Positions 15,113-24,227 of a stretch of 45,595 nt of DNA are shown piece after piece. Both the position numbers and the translations under genes were made by a program. The notes below the pieces were generated by a model. It was not told the DNA's origin. It did no database searches and was given only the letters and a program-made list of their open reading frames with translations. Source of the stretch: an uncultured Bacteroidales bacterium (GTDB lineage Bacteria > Bacteroidota > Bacteroidia > Bacteroidales > UBA932); contig CAJOHX010000018.1 of the NCBI GenBank assembly GCA_905234475.1, positions 16,468-62,062 on the forward strand, read 5' to 3'. How positions within the stretch are numbered: position 1 is the first letter of the stretch; each line of letters starts with the position of its first letter.

Positions 15113-17439
15113 AGCAGCTTCTGAATCGGCTGCTGCGGGGCCAGGACGTTGTTGGCGGGCCAGGATTTGGCGGCGCCAAGGGCGAACGGGGCCGTGCAGC
15201 GCAGATCGCGGGAACTGGCGCCGAAGGCGACGGTGTAGTCGCCCGCAGCGGCCTCCCAGGCACTCGTGGCCTCGTTGAAGGAAGCGAGGCCGTAGGCGTC
15301 GACCTTCATCGTGACGACCTGGCTCTCGCCCGGCTGGAGCTCGCGCGTCTTGGCGTAGGCCTTGAGCTCGCGCACCGGCTTGTCCAGACCGCCCGCAGGG
15401 GCGGAGACATAGAGCTGGACGACTTCCTTGCCGGCCACCTTGCCGGTATTGGTCACCTTCACGGAGGCCTCGAAGCCGTCGCCGGCAGCCTTCACGGAAG
15501 GCTCGGCATAGGCGAAGGTCGTGTAGCTCAGGCCATAGCCAAAGGGATAGGACACGGCCATGCCCTTCTTGTCAAACCAGCGGTAGCCCACGTAGATGTC
15601 CTCGGCATAGACCGTGCGGTCCACGTCCTTCTGGCCGATGTCCTCGCGGCGGTTGATGAAGTACACGCCCGTATCGGCATCGATCGGGAAGTTGGCGGAG
15701 GAGCCGGCATCGCGCAGCTTGACCGGGAAGGTCATCGGCAGGCGGCCCGACGGGCTCTGCTTGCCGGTGAGGATGTCGGTCACGGAATTGCCGCCTTCCT
15801 GTCCGGCCTGCCAGGCCAGCAGAATGGCGTCGGGGACGTTCTTCCAGGAAGCGGTCTCGATCACGCCGCCGATGTTCAGCACGACGACCACCTTCTTGCC
15901 CTTCGCGTGGAACGCCCGGGTCACATTGTCCAGCAGCTGGCGCTCCTTGGCGGAGAGGGAGAAGTCGGCCTCCGAGCGGTCGAAGAACTCGCCGGAATTG
16001 CGGCCGAAAGTGATGATGGCGATATCGTTGGCCTTGGCCGAAGCGGCCAGCTCGGCGGCAGAAGGGATCAGCTCGGACGGGCGCGGGGTCGGATAGAAGG
16101 CGGAGGTGCCGTCGTCCGGCAGGGAGGCCTGGAAGGCCGCCAGCTCGTCGGCGATGTGCTTGAGATACATGTCCTTCTTGCTGTCGTCCACCGTGAAGCC
16201 GGCGTTCTTGAGACCGTCCAGCAGGGACACGGTGTAGGCGCGGTTGACGTTGCCGGAACCGGTGCCGCCCGCGACGAAGTCGTAGGAGGTGCAGCCGAAT
16301 ACAGCCACGTTCCTGACATTCTTAAGCGGCAGCACGCCACCCTTGTTCTCCAGCAGGACCATGCCCTCGAGCGCGCTCTGGCGCGTCACGGCGGCGTGGG
16401 CGGTGAGTTCGGGTTCGTTGCTGTAGGCATAGCCCTTCGCCTTGGGGCTGCGGGCCACAAGCTCGAGGCAACGGCGCACGCAGACGTCCAGTTCGGCCTC
16501 GCTGAGCGAGCCGTCCTTGATGGCGGCCATGATCTGCTCGTACTGCAGGCCGGTGCCCGGCTGGAGCATGTCGTTGCCGGCGCGCATCTGCGCGGCACCG
16601 TCGTCACCGCCGTACCAGTCGGTCATCACCGTGCCCTTGTAGCCCCACTCGTCACGCAGGACGGTGGTCACGAGCTCGCGGCTCTGGGAGGTGTAGGTGC
16701 CGTTGATCTTGTTGTAGGAGGTCATGACCGTCCAGGGATCGGCCTCCTTGATGGTGATCTCGAAGCCCTTGAGGTAGATCTCACGCTGGGCGCGCTGGCT
16801 GATCACGGCGTCGTTGCCCGTGCGGTTGGTCTCCTGGTTGTTGTAGGCGAAGTGCTTGATGGAGGTACCCACGTCGTTGCTCTGGACGCCGCGTACATAA
16901 GCGGCAGCGGTCTTGCCGGCCACCACGGGGTCTTCGGAATAATACTCGAAGTTGCGTCCGTTCAGCGGGTTGCGGTGGATATTCAGGGCCGGAGCCAGGT
17001 AGACGTCGGCGCCGTACTCATGCACCTCCTGCCCCATCGCGGTACCCACCTGCTCCACGAGCTCCTGGTTCCAGGTCGACGCGAGCAGGGTCCCGATCGG
17101 GAAATGCGTACAGTAATAGGTGCGGGTCTCGCCCTCGCGGGTCGGGTCGATGCGCAGGCCGGCGGGGCCGTCGGCCAGCACGATGGACGGGATGCCCAGG
17201 CGCTCGATGGGATAGGTCGTGCCGGCGGCGCCGGGCACGATCTTCTTAGTGGCGCCGATGGTGGCGGACACCTCCGCATCGTCGCCGAAACCGGCCATGC
17301 CGGTGCCGATGACGAAATGAACCTTCTCCTCAAGGGTCATGGCCCCGAGAACTTTGTCGATGGGGGCCTTGCCCAGCTGCGGCGCGCCGCAGGCGGCGAC
17401 CAGCACGGCGGAGGCAGCAATCATAAAAAATCTTTTCAT
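15109..17439 (-). CDS. glycoside hydrolase family 3 lipoprotein (beta-glucosidase-like), first copy
   Basis: A 776-residue GH3 enzyme. An AACG lipobox at Cys17 suggests membrane anchoring. The N-terminal (beta/alpha)8 domain holds IKHFAYNNQETNR and the catalytic nucleophile Asp274 in VMTDWYGGD. The (alpha/beta)6 domain includes GCTSYDFVAGGTGSGNVN and IGGVIETASW. A fibronectin-III-like domain ends the protein (GLDKPVRELKAYAKTRELQ). The expected reaction is removal of terminal beta-linked sugars; the substrate cannot be told. It lies downstream of a paralogue whose coding sequence is clearly related along its whole length. Its ATG overlaps nothing coding upstream. Its stop overlaps the convergent DUF4249 stop. 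Confidence 0.93.
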   Translation of the reverse strand: MKRFFMIAASAVLVAACGAPQLGKAPIDKVLGAMTLEEKVHFVIGTGMAGFGDDAEVSATIGATKKIVPGAAGTTYPIERLGIPSIVLADGPAGLRIDPTREGETRTYYCTHFPIGTLLASTWNQELVEQVGTAMGQEVHEYGADVYLAPALNIHRNPLNGRNFEYYSEDPVVAGKTAAAYVRGVQSNDVGTSIKHFAYNNQETNRTGNDAVISQRAQREIYLKGFEITIKEADPWTVMTSYNKINGTYTSQSRELVTTVLRDEWGYKGTVMTDWYGGDDGAAQMRAGNDMLQPGTGLQYEQIMAAIKDGSLSEAELDVCVRRCLELVARSPKAKGYAYSNEPELTAHAAVTRQSALEGMVLLENKGGVLPLKNVRNVAVFGCTSYDFVAGGTGSGNVNRAYTVSLLDGLKNAGFTVDDSKKDMYLKHIADELAAFQASLPDDGTSAFYPTPRPSELIPSAAELAASAKANDIAIITFGRNSGEFFDRSEADFSLSAKERQLLDNVTRAFHAKGKKVVVVLNIGGVIETASWKNVPDAILLAWQAGQEGGNSVTDILTGKQSPSGRLPMTFPVKLRDAGSSANFPIDADTGVYFINRREDIGQKDVDRTVYAEDIYVGYRWFDKKGMAVSYPFGYGLSYTTFAYAEPSVKAAGDGFEASVKVTNTGKVAGKEVVQLYVSAPAGGLDKPVRELKAYAKTRELQPGESQVVTMKVDAYGLASFNEATSAWEAAAGDYTVAFGASSRDLRCTAPFALGAAKSWPANNVLAPQQPIQKLL

Positions 17440-19784
17440 TATTTGCGCGTTACCTTGATTTCATTGAGGGGCTGCTCAAGGGCGAACAGGTCCGCCACTT
17501 TCCAGCTCTGGGCCTTTTTGAGCTTGTAGTCGGCCGTGGCGCGGATGTCGGCCACGCTGGCACCGAACTGCACCTTGTAGGTCCCGGCAGGGGCCTCCCA
17601 GGCGGAGTTGGCGTCATTGAAGGAGGCGATGCCGTAGTTGTCCACCTTCATGGTCACGGTCTGGCTCTCGCCCGGACGCAGCTCGCGGGTCTTGGCGAAT
17701 GCCTTGAGCTCGCAGGCCGGCTTGTCCAGACCGCCCGCAGGAGCGGTCACGTAGAGCTCGACGACCTCCTTGCCGGCGACCTTGCCGGTGTTGGTCACGG
17801 TCACGCTGGCCTCGAAGCCGTTCGCGGTGGCCTTCACCGTCGGCTTGCTGTAAGCGAAACTGGTGTAGCTCAGGCCGAAGCCGAACGGATAGGAGACCTC
17901 CTTTCCGACAGTGCTGAAGTAGCGGTAGCCGACCCAGATGCCTTCCTCGTAGTTGGTGTAGTCGACATCCTTCTGGAGCTGGCGTTGCTGCTGGCCATAG
18001 CCGCCGAAGCCCATGTTCTGCTGGCCAGCGTTGCGGTTGTAGTCGAACGGGAAATTGGCGGAGGACGGGTGATCCATGAAGCCCAGCGGGAAGGTCATCG
18101 GGAGCTTGCCGCTCGGGTTGACCTTGCCGGTCATGATGTCAGCGACGGCGTTGGCGCCTTCCTGGCCCGGAGACCAGGGCAGCAGGATCGCATCCACGCT
18201 GTTCTTCCAGGAGTTGGTCTCGATCACGCCGCCGACGTTCAGCACGACGACGACCTTCTTGCCCTGCGTGTGGAAAGCGGTGGAGACGTTGCGGATGAGC
18301 TCGCGCTCGACGGTCGTGAGGTCGAAGTCGTCCACCATGCGGCGGTCGGCGCCCTCACCGGCGTTGCGGCCGATCACGATGACGGCGAAGTCGTTGGCGC
18401 GGGCCTCGTTGTTGATGGCGTTCTCGGGGACGGCGATCTCGGCGAGCTTGCGGCGGCTGAACCAGTTGTTCGTCGCACCGGCAAGCGCCTGCTGCGCCTT
18501 GTCGTACTCGACATAGGCCTTGTAGTAGTCGACCAGGCCCTTGTCCAGGGTGAAGCCGGCCTTGGTCAGGGCCTCCTCCATATTGACGACATAGGCCTTG
18601 TTGACGTCGCCGGAGCCGGTGCCGCCGGCCACGAAGTCAAGGGCGGAGATGCCGTACAGGGCAACCTTCTTGCCGGGAGCGACGGGCAGGGTGTTGTCTT
18701 CGTTGCGCAGGAGCACGATGGCCTCGCCGGCGGCCTGGCGGGCCACCTCAGCATGGGCCTTCAGGTCAGGCTTGTTGGAGAACTTGTAGTTCTTGAAGGA
18801 AGGGGTCTTCACGATGTATTCCAGCATGTTGCGCACGTTCCTGTCCACATCCTTGATGTCGAGGGTGCCTTCCTTGACACCGGCGATGATGCGGTCGATC
18901 TCGTTCTGGTTGCCGGGCTCCATGAGGTCGTTGCCGGCCCAGACAGCCTTGACCGTACCGGCCTTGTTGCCCCAGTCGGTCATCACGATGCCCTTGTAGC
19001 CCCACTCGTCGCGAAGGATGGCGGTGAGCAGGTCGTACTTCTGCTGGGTGTACTCGCCGTTGAGCTTGTTGTAGGAGGACATCACGGTCCAGGGCTCGGC
19101 TTCCTTGACGGCGATCTCGAAATTCTTGAGGTAGATTTCGCGAAGCGCCCGCTCGCTCACACGGGCGTCGTTCTCGTTGCGGTTGGTCTCCTGGTTGTTG
19201 AGCGCGTAGTGCTTGACGGACACGCCCACGTCGTTGCTCTGGATGCCCTGCACATAGGCTGCGGCCATCCAGCCGGACAGGACGGGATCCTCCGAGAAAT
19301 ACTCGAAGTTGCGGCCGTTCAGCGGGTTGCGGTGGATGTTCATGCCCGGGGCGAGGAGGACGTCCACGCCATACTCGTGGACCTCATTGCCCATGGCGGC
19401 GGTCACCTTGCGGACCAGGTCGAGGTCCCAGGAGCTCGCGAGGAGCGTGCCCACCGGGAAGCCGGTGCAGTAGAACGTGTCATTGGTCCCCTGGCGGGTG
19501 GGCTGGATGCGGAGGCCGGCAGGGCCGTCGGCGAGCACGGTCCCCGGGATGCCGAGGCGCTCGACCGGGCGCGTGTTGCCCGCAGCGCCGGGCACCTGGT
19601 GCGCCACGCCGGAAGTCACGCCGTTCACCGTCGCGGCGCGGGCGCCGCCGACCAGCAGGGTGGCTTTCTCTTCCAGGGTCATGGCCTTCAGGACCTCATC
19701 GATGTTGTCCTTGCGGAGCTGGGGTTGTGCCATCGCGGACAGGGTCAGCAGTCCGGTGGCGGCAAGAAGGAAAAATCTCTTCAT
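17439..19784 (-). CDS. glycoside hydrolase family 3 protein (beta-glucosidase-like), second copy
   Basis: A 781-residue GH3 paralogue of the neighbouring enzyme with the same domain order. The nucleophile is Asp270 in VMTDWGNK, with VKHYALNNQETNR before it and GISALDFVAGGTGSGDVNKA in the second domain; the Fn3-like tail is GLDKPACELKAFAKTRELR. Unlike its partner it has an ordinary signal peptide (LLTLSAMAQ) and no lipobox, so one copy may be free and the other anchored. It carries an insert, QQNMGFGGYGQQQRQLQ, absent from the partner. The stop codon shares one base with the next gene's ATG (TAATG), which implies translational coupling. The ATG at 19784 was chosen because the longer frame crosses the promoter. 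Confidence 0.93.
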   Translation of the reverse strand: MKRFFLLAATGLLTLSAMAQPQLRKDNIDEVLKAMTLEEKATLLVGGARAATVNGVTSGVAHQVPGAAGNTRPVERLGIPGTVLADGPAGLRIQPTRQGTNDTFYCTGFPVGTLLASSWDLDLVRKVTAAMGNEVHEYGVDVLLAPGMNIHRNPLNGRNFEYFSEDPVLSGWMAAAYVQGIQSNDVGVSVKHYALNNQETNRNENDARVSERALREIYLKNFEIAVKEAEPWTVMSSYNKLNGEYTQQKYDLLTAILRDEWGYKGIVMTDWGNKAGTVKAVWAGNDLMEPGNQNEIDRIIAGVKEGTLDIKDVDRNVRNMLEYIVKTPSFKNYKFSNKPDLKAHAEVARQAAGEAIVLLRNEDNTLPVAPGKKVALYGISALDFVAGGTGSGDVNKAYVVNMEEALTKAGFTLDKGLVDYYKAYVEYDKAQQALAGATNNWFSRRKLAEIAVPENAINNEARANDFAVIVIGRNAGEGADRRMVDDFDLTTVERELIRNVSTAFHTQGKKVVVVLNVGGVIETNSWKNSVDAILLPWSPGQEGANAVADIMTGKVNPSGKLPMTFPLGFMDHPSSANFPFDYNRNAGQQNMGFGGYGQQQRQLQKDVDYTNYEEGIWVGYRYFSTVGKEVSYPFGFGLSYTSFAYSKPTVKATANGFEASVTVTNTGKVAGKEVVELYVTAPAGGLDKPACELKAFAKTRELRPGESQTVTMKVDNYGIASFNDANSAWEAPAGTYKVQFGASVADIRATADYKLKKAQSWKVADLFALEQPLNEIKVTRK

Positions 19785-19797
19785 ATCAGATAAAAAT

Positions 19798-19842
19798 GGT
19801 TTGGTTTCGTGTCCTACAAAAGTAAGCAAACAAAACCAAACC
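19798..19842. promoter_or_regulatory. inverted repeat centred on GH3 promoter
   Basis: GGTTTGGTTT (19798-19807) and AAACCAAACC (19833-19842) are perfect 10-base inverted arms 25 bases apart. Their midpoint falls on the -7 box, which is the geometry of an operator that would block RNA polymerase. Confidence 0.5.
19817..19824 (-). promoter_or_regulatory. -7 box of GH3 operon
   Basis: Minus-strand TACTTTTG matches TAnnTTTG exactly, 32 bases before the ATG at 19784. Confidence 0.55.
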
Positions 19843-19889
19843 GAATGTTGTAGATTGTTAAAATGTTAATCTGAATGTTCAAAATGACG

Positions 19890-21272
19890 TCATAACTTCG
19901 CAACGATCTCGCTGATGCGGTGCATGTGCTGCGGAATGCTGATGTGCTGCGGGCACTTCGGCAGGCAGGCGTTGCAGGCGATGCAGGCGTCGGCGCGCAC
20001 GCCCTTGTCCTGGGCCCGGTAGAGCTTCAGGAAGGCGCGCTGCTTGGACGCGACGCTCTTCTTGTCCCCGGCTGCGTCGAGCAGGAGGACGTCGCTGGCC
20101 GTGTTGAAGATCTTGAAGTTGCCGGGAATGTCCACGCCCCGCGGGCAGGGCATGCAGTACTTGCAGGCCGTGCAGGGGATCTGGCCCTTGGACTTGTAGA
20201 GGTCGGCGACCGTCAGCATGAAGTCCATCTCGCCTTGGTCGAAGGCCTTGAAGCCCGTGAACAGGGAGACGTTCTCCTTGAGCTGCTCCATGTTGGACAT
20301 GCCGCTGAGCGTCACCATCACCCCGGGGAGCGAGCCCACGAAGGACAGGGCGTTCGCGGCCGGCGTCAGGTCGGGATGGCGCTCGCGCATCACGGCGGCG
20401 ATGCCGTCGCTCACGCTCGCCAGGGCGCCGCCCTTGACCGGCTCCATCACCAGCACGGGGATGCCCTTGCCCACCAGATAATTATAGAGGTACTCCGAGC
20501 TCGTCGTGCCTGAATTGCCGCCCCAGCCGGCGGACATCTCCTTCCAGTCGGCATAGTTGAGCTGGATCTGCACGAAATCCCAGTCGTACAGGTCCACCAG
20601 ACCCGGGAAGTCCGCGTTGGTGCCGTGGAACGAGAAGCCCAGGTGCTTGATGCGGCCCTTCTTTTTCTGCTCCAGCAGCCAGTCGAACAGGCCGTTGTTC
20701 TTGAAACGGTTGACATAGCCGGACATGTTCTGGATGTTGTGCAGCAGCAGGAAGTCCACGTAGTCCACCTGGAGGTTCTTCAGGGAGGTCTCGAACATCT
20801 GCTTGCCCGCTTCCAGCGTGGCAGGTCCGTTCATGTTGGAGATCTTGGTCGCGATCTTGAAGGATTCGCGCGGGTGGCGGCTCAGCGCATTGCCGGTCAC
20901 CACCTCGGACTGGCCATAGGCCGGTGCGGTGTCGAAGTAATTGATACCGTGGGCGATGGCATAATCGACCATCGCGTTGACGGCTTCCTGGTCCAGGGGT
21001 TGGTTGCGGCCGAAGCCGCCTCCGCCGCCGCCCTTCGTGGGCAGGCGCATGCAGCCCAGACCGAGCATGCCCAGGGTCTCCCCCATTTTGCTCCAGGTGC
21101 GCGTGTCGATCTTCGAGCCCGCCGGGGCTTCCTTCCAGGGCGACTCGGCCGGAACGTTGGCGGCGTCGGCGCTCACGCTGAGCCCCTGCAGGATCGGTCC
21201 GCTGGCGGCGAGGCCGATGCCTCCATAGAACAAGCCCTTGAGGGCTTCACGCCGGGAAATCTTCTTGTCCAT
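19890..21272 (-). CDS. aldo/keto reductase with C-terminal 4Fe-4S clusters, twin-arginine leader
   Basis: A 460-residue oxidoreductase. The N-terminus SRREALKGLFYGGIGLAAS is a plausible Tat signal, so export after folding is likely. The aldo/keto reductase core shows NYFDTAPAYGQSE (catalytic Asp and Tyr), IATKISN (Lys) and FLLLHNIQN (His). The C-terminal part carries two ferredoxin-like cysteine sets, CTACKYCMPCPRG and CIACNACLPKCP. A poly-glycine insert (GGGGGGFG) sits near residue 82. Such Fe-S-fused members are common in anaerobes, but their substrates are mostly unknown. It lies ten bases downstream of the dihydrolipoyl dehydrogenase gene on the same strand, which suggests an operon. Confidence 0.9.
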   Translation of the reverse strand: MDKKISRREALKGLFYGGIGLAASGPILQGLSVSADAANVPAESPWKEAPAGSKIDTRTWSKMGETLGMLGLGCMRLPTKGGGGGGFGRNQPLDQEAVNAMVDYAIAHGINYFDTAPAYGQSEVVTGNALSRHPRESFKIATKISNMNGPATLEAGKQMFETSLKNLQVDYVDFLLLHNIQNMSGYVNRFKNNGLFDWLLEQKKKGRIKHLGFSFHGTNADFPGLVDLYDWDFVQIQLNYADWKEMSAGWGGNSGTTSSEYLYNYLVGKGIPVLVMEPVKGGALASVSDGIAAVMRERHPDLTPAANALSFVGSLPGVMVTLSGMSNMEQLKENVSLFTGFKAFDQGEMDFMLTVADLYKSKGQIPCTACKYCMPCPRGVDIPGNFKIFNTASDVLLLDAAGDKKSVASKQRAFLKLYRAQDKGVRADACIACNACLPKCPQHISIPQHMHRISEIVAKL

Positions 21273-21282
21273 GATTCGTATG

Positions 21283-22668
21283 TTAATTTATTGATTGAAA
21301 TACGGTTTCTTTCAGGATCTCCGAGACGGTCGGGTGCGGGAACACCACCTGCTGGAGCTGCTCCACGGTCATCCCCTGCTCGATGGCGATGCAGGCGCCC
21401 TGGATAATCTCCGAGCAAGGATTGCCCAGCATGTGGACGCCGAGCACGCGACGGCTGGCGCGGTCCGCGACGACCTTGCACAGGCCCTCGCCCCGCTCGT
21501 TTTCGGCCACGAAGCGGCCGGAGAAGGCCATGGGGAGCCGCAGCACCGCGACGTCCAGGCCCTTGCGGGCGGCCTCCGCCTCGGTCAGGCCCGTGCCCGC
21601 CACTTCCGGATTGGTGTAGACCACGCCCGGAATGGCGTCGTAGCGCATCCGGTCGGGTTTGCCGAGGATATCGTTCACGGCCACCTCCCCCTCGCGGGAA
21701 GCGGTGTGCGCCAACATCGAGAAGCCCGTTACGTCGCCCGCGGCGTACACGCCCGGGACATTCGTGCGCATGTGTTCGTCCACCTTGATGCCGTAAGGGC
21801 GTCCGGCAGGATTCAGCGCCGGCTCCACCCCGATGCTCTCCAGACCGATGTCCTGGAGCCTGGCCCGGCGGCCCACCGACACGAGGATCCTGTCGCCGCG
21901 CACGCGGCAGGTCTCCCCTTCCGGGGTCTCGTAGACCACGGTGTCGCCCTCGACGGCCACGACCTTGCAGCTCAGGTGGAAGGTCACACCCTTCTTCGCA
22001 TACTGCGCCTGGAGCATCGCGCTGATCTCGTCGTCCATCGGACCGAGGATCTTGGGGAGCATCTCCACGACCGTCACCTGCGTGCCAATCGAGTTGAAGA
22101 AGCTCGCGAACTCCATCCCGATCACCCCGCCGCCGATGACCACCAGCTCTGCGGGCTGCTCGGTCAGGGACAGGATCTCCCGGTTGGTGAGCACCGTCGA
22201 GCCAAGGCCCTCGCGCAGGCCGGGAATCGGCGGCACCACTGCCTCCGACCCGCTGCAGATCAGCAAGTTGCGGGCCTGGTATTCGACGTCGCCTGCGGCG
22301 ACCGCAAATCCCTCCCCACTCCGGCCGCTGATGACCGCCTCCTCGGCAACCACCTCCACGCCGGCGCCCCGCATCTGCGCCTTCACGCCGCCGACCAGCT
22401 TTTTCACGACTTTCTCCTTGCGCTTAAAGACCGCGCCGAAGTCGACGGACGAGGCGTCCACGTTGACGCCGTAGCGGTCGGCGTGGCGGGTGTAGTCATA
22501 GACCTTTGCGCTGTACAGGAGCGTCTTGGTGGGGATGCAGCCTTCGTTGAGGCACACGCCTCCCAGGCTGTTCTTTTCGAAAAGGATGACGGAGAGTCCG
22601 GCGGCGCCGGCCCGCCCCGCGGCCACGTAGCCGCCGGGGCCCCCTCCGATGATGGCTAGATCGTACAT
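21283..22668 (-). CDS. lpdA: dihydrolipoyl dehydrogenase
   Basis: A 461-residue FAD-dependent pyridine-nucleotide-disulphide oxidoreductase, the E3 subunit that re-oxidises dihydrolipoamide in 2-oxoacid dehydrogenase or glycine-cleavage complexes. The FAD-binding IIGGGPGGYVAA opens the protein. The redox-active disulphide is GGVCLNEGCIPTK (residues 35-47). The NAD-binding fold is VVIGGGVIGMEFASFF, the second FAD motif is VYAAGDVTG, and the active-site His-Glu pair lies in FPHPTVSEI. No E1 or E2 genes are nearby, so the partner complex is encoded elsewhere. The ATG at 22668 was chosen because the longer frame runs back through the -7 box. Confidence 0.92.
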   Translation of the reverse strand: MYDLAIIGGGPGGYVAAGRAGAAGLSVILFEKNSLGGVCLNEGCIPTKTLLYSAKVYDYTRHADRYGVNVDASSVDFGAVFKRKEKVVKKLVGGVKAQMRGAGVEVVAEEAVISGRSGEGFAVAAGDVEYQARNLLICSGSEAVVPPIPGLREGLGSTVLTNREILSLTEQPAELVVIGGGVIGMEFASFFNSIGTQVTVVEMLPKILGPMDDEISAMLQAQYAKKGVTFHLSCKVVAVEGDTVVYETPEGETCRVRGDRILVSVGRRARLQDIGLESIGVEPALNPAGRPYGIKVDEHMRTNVPGVYAAGDVTGFSMLAHTASREGEVAVNDILGKPDRMRYDAIPGVVYTNPEVAGTGLTEAEAARKGLDVAVLRLPMAFSGRFVAENERGEGLCKVVADRASRRVLGVHMLGNPCSEIIQGACIAIEQGMTVEQLQQVVFPHPTVSEILKETVFQSIN

Positions 22669-22688
22669 GTGGTGTGAATCGGTTTCTA

Positions 22689-22696
22689 CAAATATA
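22689..22696 (-). promoter_or_regulatory. -7 box of lpdA-AKR operon
   Basis: Minus-strand TATATTTG matches TAnnTTTG exactly, 20 bases before the lpdA ATG. Confidence 0.55.
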
Positions 22697-22737
22697 CATA
22701 AAATCGGAGGATTTTTGGCATTCTCCGCAAAAAGGAG

Positions 22738-22745
22738 TAAATTCG
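22738..22745 (+). promoter_or_regulatory. -7 box of nucleoside-hydrolase-like genes
   Basis: TAAATTCG matches seven of eight consensus positions, 33 bases before the ATG at 22779. Confidence 0.35.
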
Positions 22746-22778
22746 CATTCATTGCGAAAACCAACAACCTATAATAAA

Positions 22779-24140
22779 ATGAAAAAAATACTGCTCGCAC
22801 TCGCGTTGTGCACCTGCTTCTCCGCCGTCTATGCGCAGGAGAAGCTCACGGACAAGGAGCTCGTCAACGTCATCTACGCCATGGGCCAGATGTTCCCCGA
22901 CGGCTTCACCCTCGACCTCAACACCATGCGCCAGCCCACGGAAGGGCTGATGGTCTCCTACAAGGAGACGCAGAACAGTTTCGACCGCAAGAGCCTGCCG
23001 GCCGTGATCAAGCATGCCCGCGCCCATGAGAACCTGGTGGGCGGATGGTACAACGCCGAGGAGGACAAGTACTACTTCGACAGCACCCGCGCCTTCCCGG
23101 AGGACAGCCTGGCGGCCGCCGTGGCCTTCGCCCGCGCCAACGACCAGCACACGGTCTACGTGGCCTCCAAGGACATCAACATCTGGACGAACTATGAGCA
23201 GAAGGACATCCGCGTGATCCTCGACTGCGACATGGGCTCCTCCACGGACGACCTTTTCGCCCTGATGATGCTCTACCGCTACATGGACATGAAGCGCTGC
23301 AACCTCATCGGCGTGATCGTGGACCGCATGGGCAAGGCCAACGCCGACATCGTGGACGTGCTCAACAACTTCTACGGCTATCCCGACATCCCCATCGGCC
23401 TGGAGACCGCCGGCATCCCGAACCCGCACGTGTTCATCAACTACCATAATCTCCCGTACGCCCGCGACGTCAACGCCCAGCCCATGTTCAAGCGCAGCGT
23501 CGGCGACAACGGCACCTACATGGAGAGCTACAAGCTCTACCGCAAGCTCCTCGCCGAGTCGCCCGACAAGTCCGTCACCATCGCCTCCATCGGCTTCGTG
23601 ACCTCCCTGTCGCGCCTGCTGCAGTCCGGTCCGGACGAGTATTCCCCGCTGAACGGCGTGGAGCTCGTGCGCCGCAAGGTCAAGGAGATCTATGCGATGG
23701 GCGGCGTGTTCGGCGACGCGGTCGAGCCCGACTACAATTTCAAGGCGGCCATCGATTTCTCGCTGAAGTTCTTCGAGCTCTGGCCGAAGGAGGTTGACAT
23801 CGTCTTCTCTCCCGGTGAGGTGGGCGACCCGCTGGACTACCGTCCCGAGACCGTCATTTCCGATATGGACTGGACCGACCTGCATCCGATCAAGTGGGCC
23901 TACCAGTACCTGAACTGCGACACCGGCCAGAAGATGTGGGATCCGCAGGCGGTGATCAACGCCGTGGAGGGCGACGCCCTCTACAAGCTCTCCCCGCGCG
24001 GCTGGGTGACCCTCACCCCCAACGGCGAGACCCTCTTCAAGGAGGACCCGAAGGGCAACGCCCGCTACCAGTATCCCGGCGATCCGGTCTGGTGTGACCT
24101 TGTCCTCAAGTATATCCGCCTCATGGCCATTCAGCACTGA
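22779..24140 (+). CDS. exported nucleoside-hydrolase-like protein with extra N-terminal domain, copy 1
   Basis: A 453-residue protein. The signal peptide (KKILLALALCTCFSAVYAQ) is residues 1-20. Residues 25-145 form a separate domain with GLMVSYKETQNSFDRKSL, HENLVGGWYNAEEDKYYFDS and TRAFPEDSLAAAVAFARAND. From residue 145 a nucleoside-hydrolase fold starts with ILDCDMGSSTDDLFALMMLY. Asp149/151 and Asp157/158 match the calcium-binding DTDxG...DD of inosine-uridine hydrolases in its longer variant. Hydrolysis of nucleosides in the periplasm is inferred, not shown; the usual C-terminal His-Asp pair is not obvious. A close paralogue follows directly. Confidence 0.8.
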   Translation: MKKILLALALCTCFSAVYAQEKLTDKELVNVIYAMGQMFPDGFTLDLNTMRQPTEGLMVSYKETQNSFDRKSLPAVIKHARAHENLVGGWYNAEEDKYYFDSTRAFPEDSLAAAVAFARANDQHTVYVASKDINIWTNYEQKDIRVILDCDMGSSTDDLFALMMLYRYMDMKRCNLIGVIVDRMGKANADIVDVLNNFYGYPDIPIGLETAGIPNPHVFINYHNLPYARDVNAQPMFKRSVGDNGTYMESYKLYRKLLAESPDKSVTIASIGFVTSLSRLLQSGPDEYSPLNGVELVRRKVKEIYAMGGVFGDAVEPDYNFKAAIDFSLKFFELWPKEVDIVFSPGEVGDPLDYRPETVISDMDWTDLHPIKWAYQYLNCDTGQKMWDPQAVINAVEGDALYKLSPRGWVTLTPNGETLFKEDPKGNARYQYPGDPVWCDLVLKYIRLMAIQH

Positions 24141-24161
24141 CGTGCTGTCAGTGCCTTATGA

Positions 24162-24183
24162 TTGAGGGGGCGTTCCCCCTCAA
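24162..24183. repeat. GC-rich hairpin between tandem paralogues
   Basis: TTGAGGGGG / CCCCCTCAA form a perfect 9-bp stem around CGTT. No T-run follows, so it is more likely an mRNA-stabilising or attenuating hairpin than a terminator. Confidence 0.5.
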
Positions 24184-24227
24184 ACTCCCCTGCGTCGCTG
24201 ACGCTCCGAAATATCAAACCAAGAAAG

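Noticed and set aside
15109..19784. Polysaccharide utilisation locus that includes the TonB cassette and the GH3 pair
   Set aside because: Opposite strands, no SusC/SusD pair (the lipoprotein is DUF4249), and the sigma/FecR pair is tied to the receptor alone.
17985..19793. Long plus-strand open frame (about 600 codons) opposite the second GH3 gene, and similar long frames opposite the S46, GH3, GH43 and transporter genes
   Set aside because: They mirror high-GC codon bias on the other strand, have low-complexity Val/Ala/Gly/His/Arg-rich translations without domains, and conflict with clear families on the coding strand.
24162..24183. Rho-independent terminator between the nucleoside-hydrolase paralogues
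   Set aside because: The strong stem lacks a T-run on either side.
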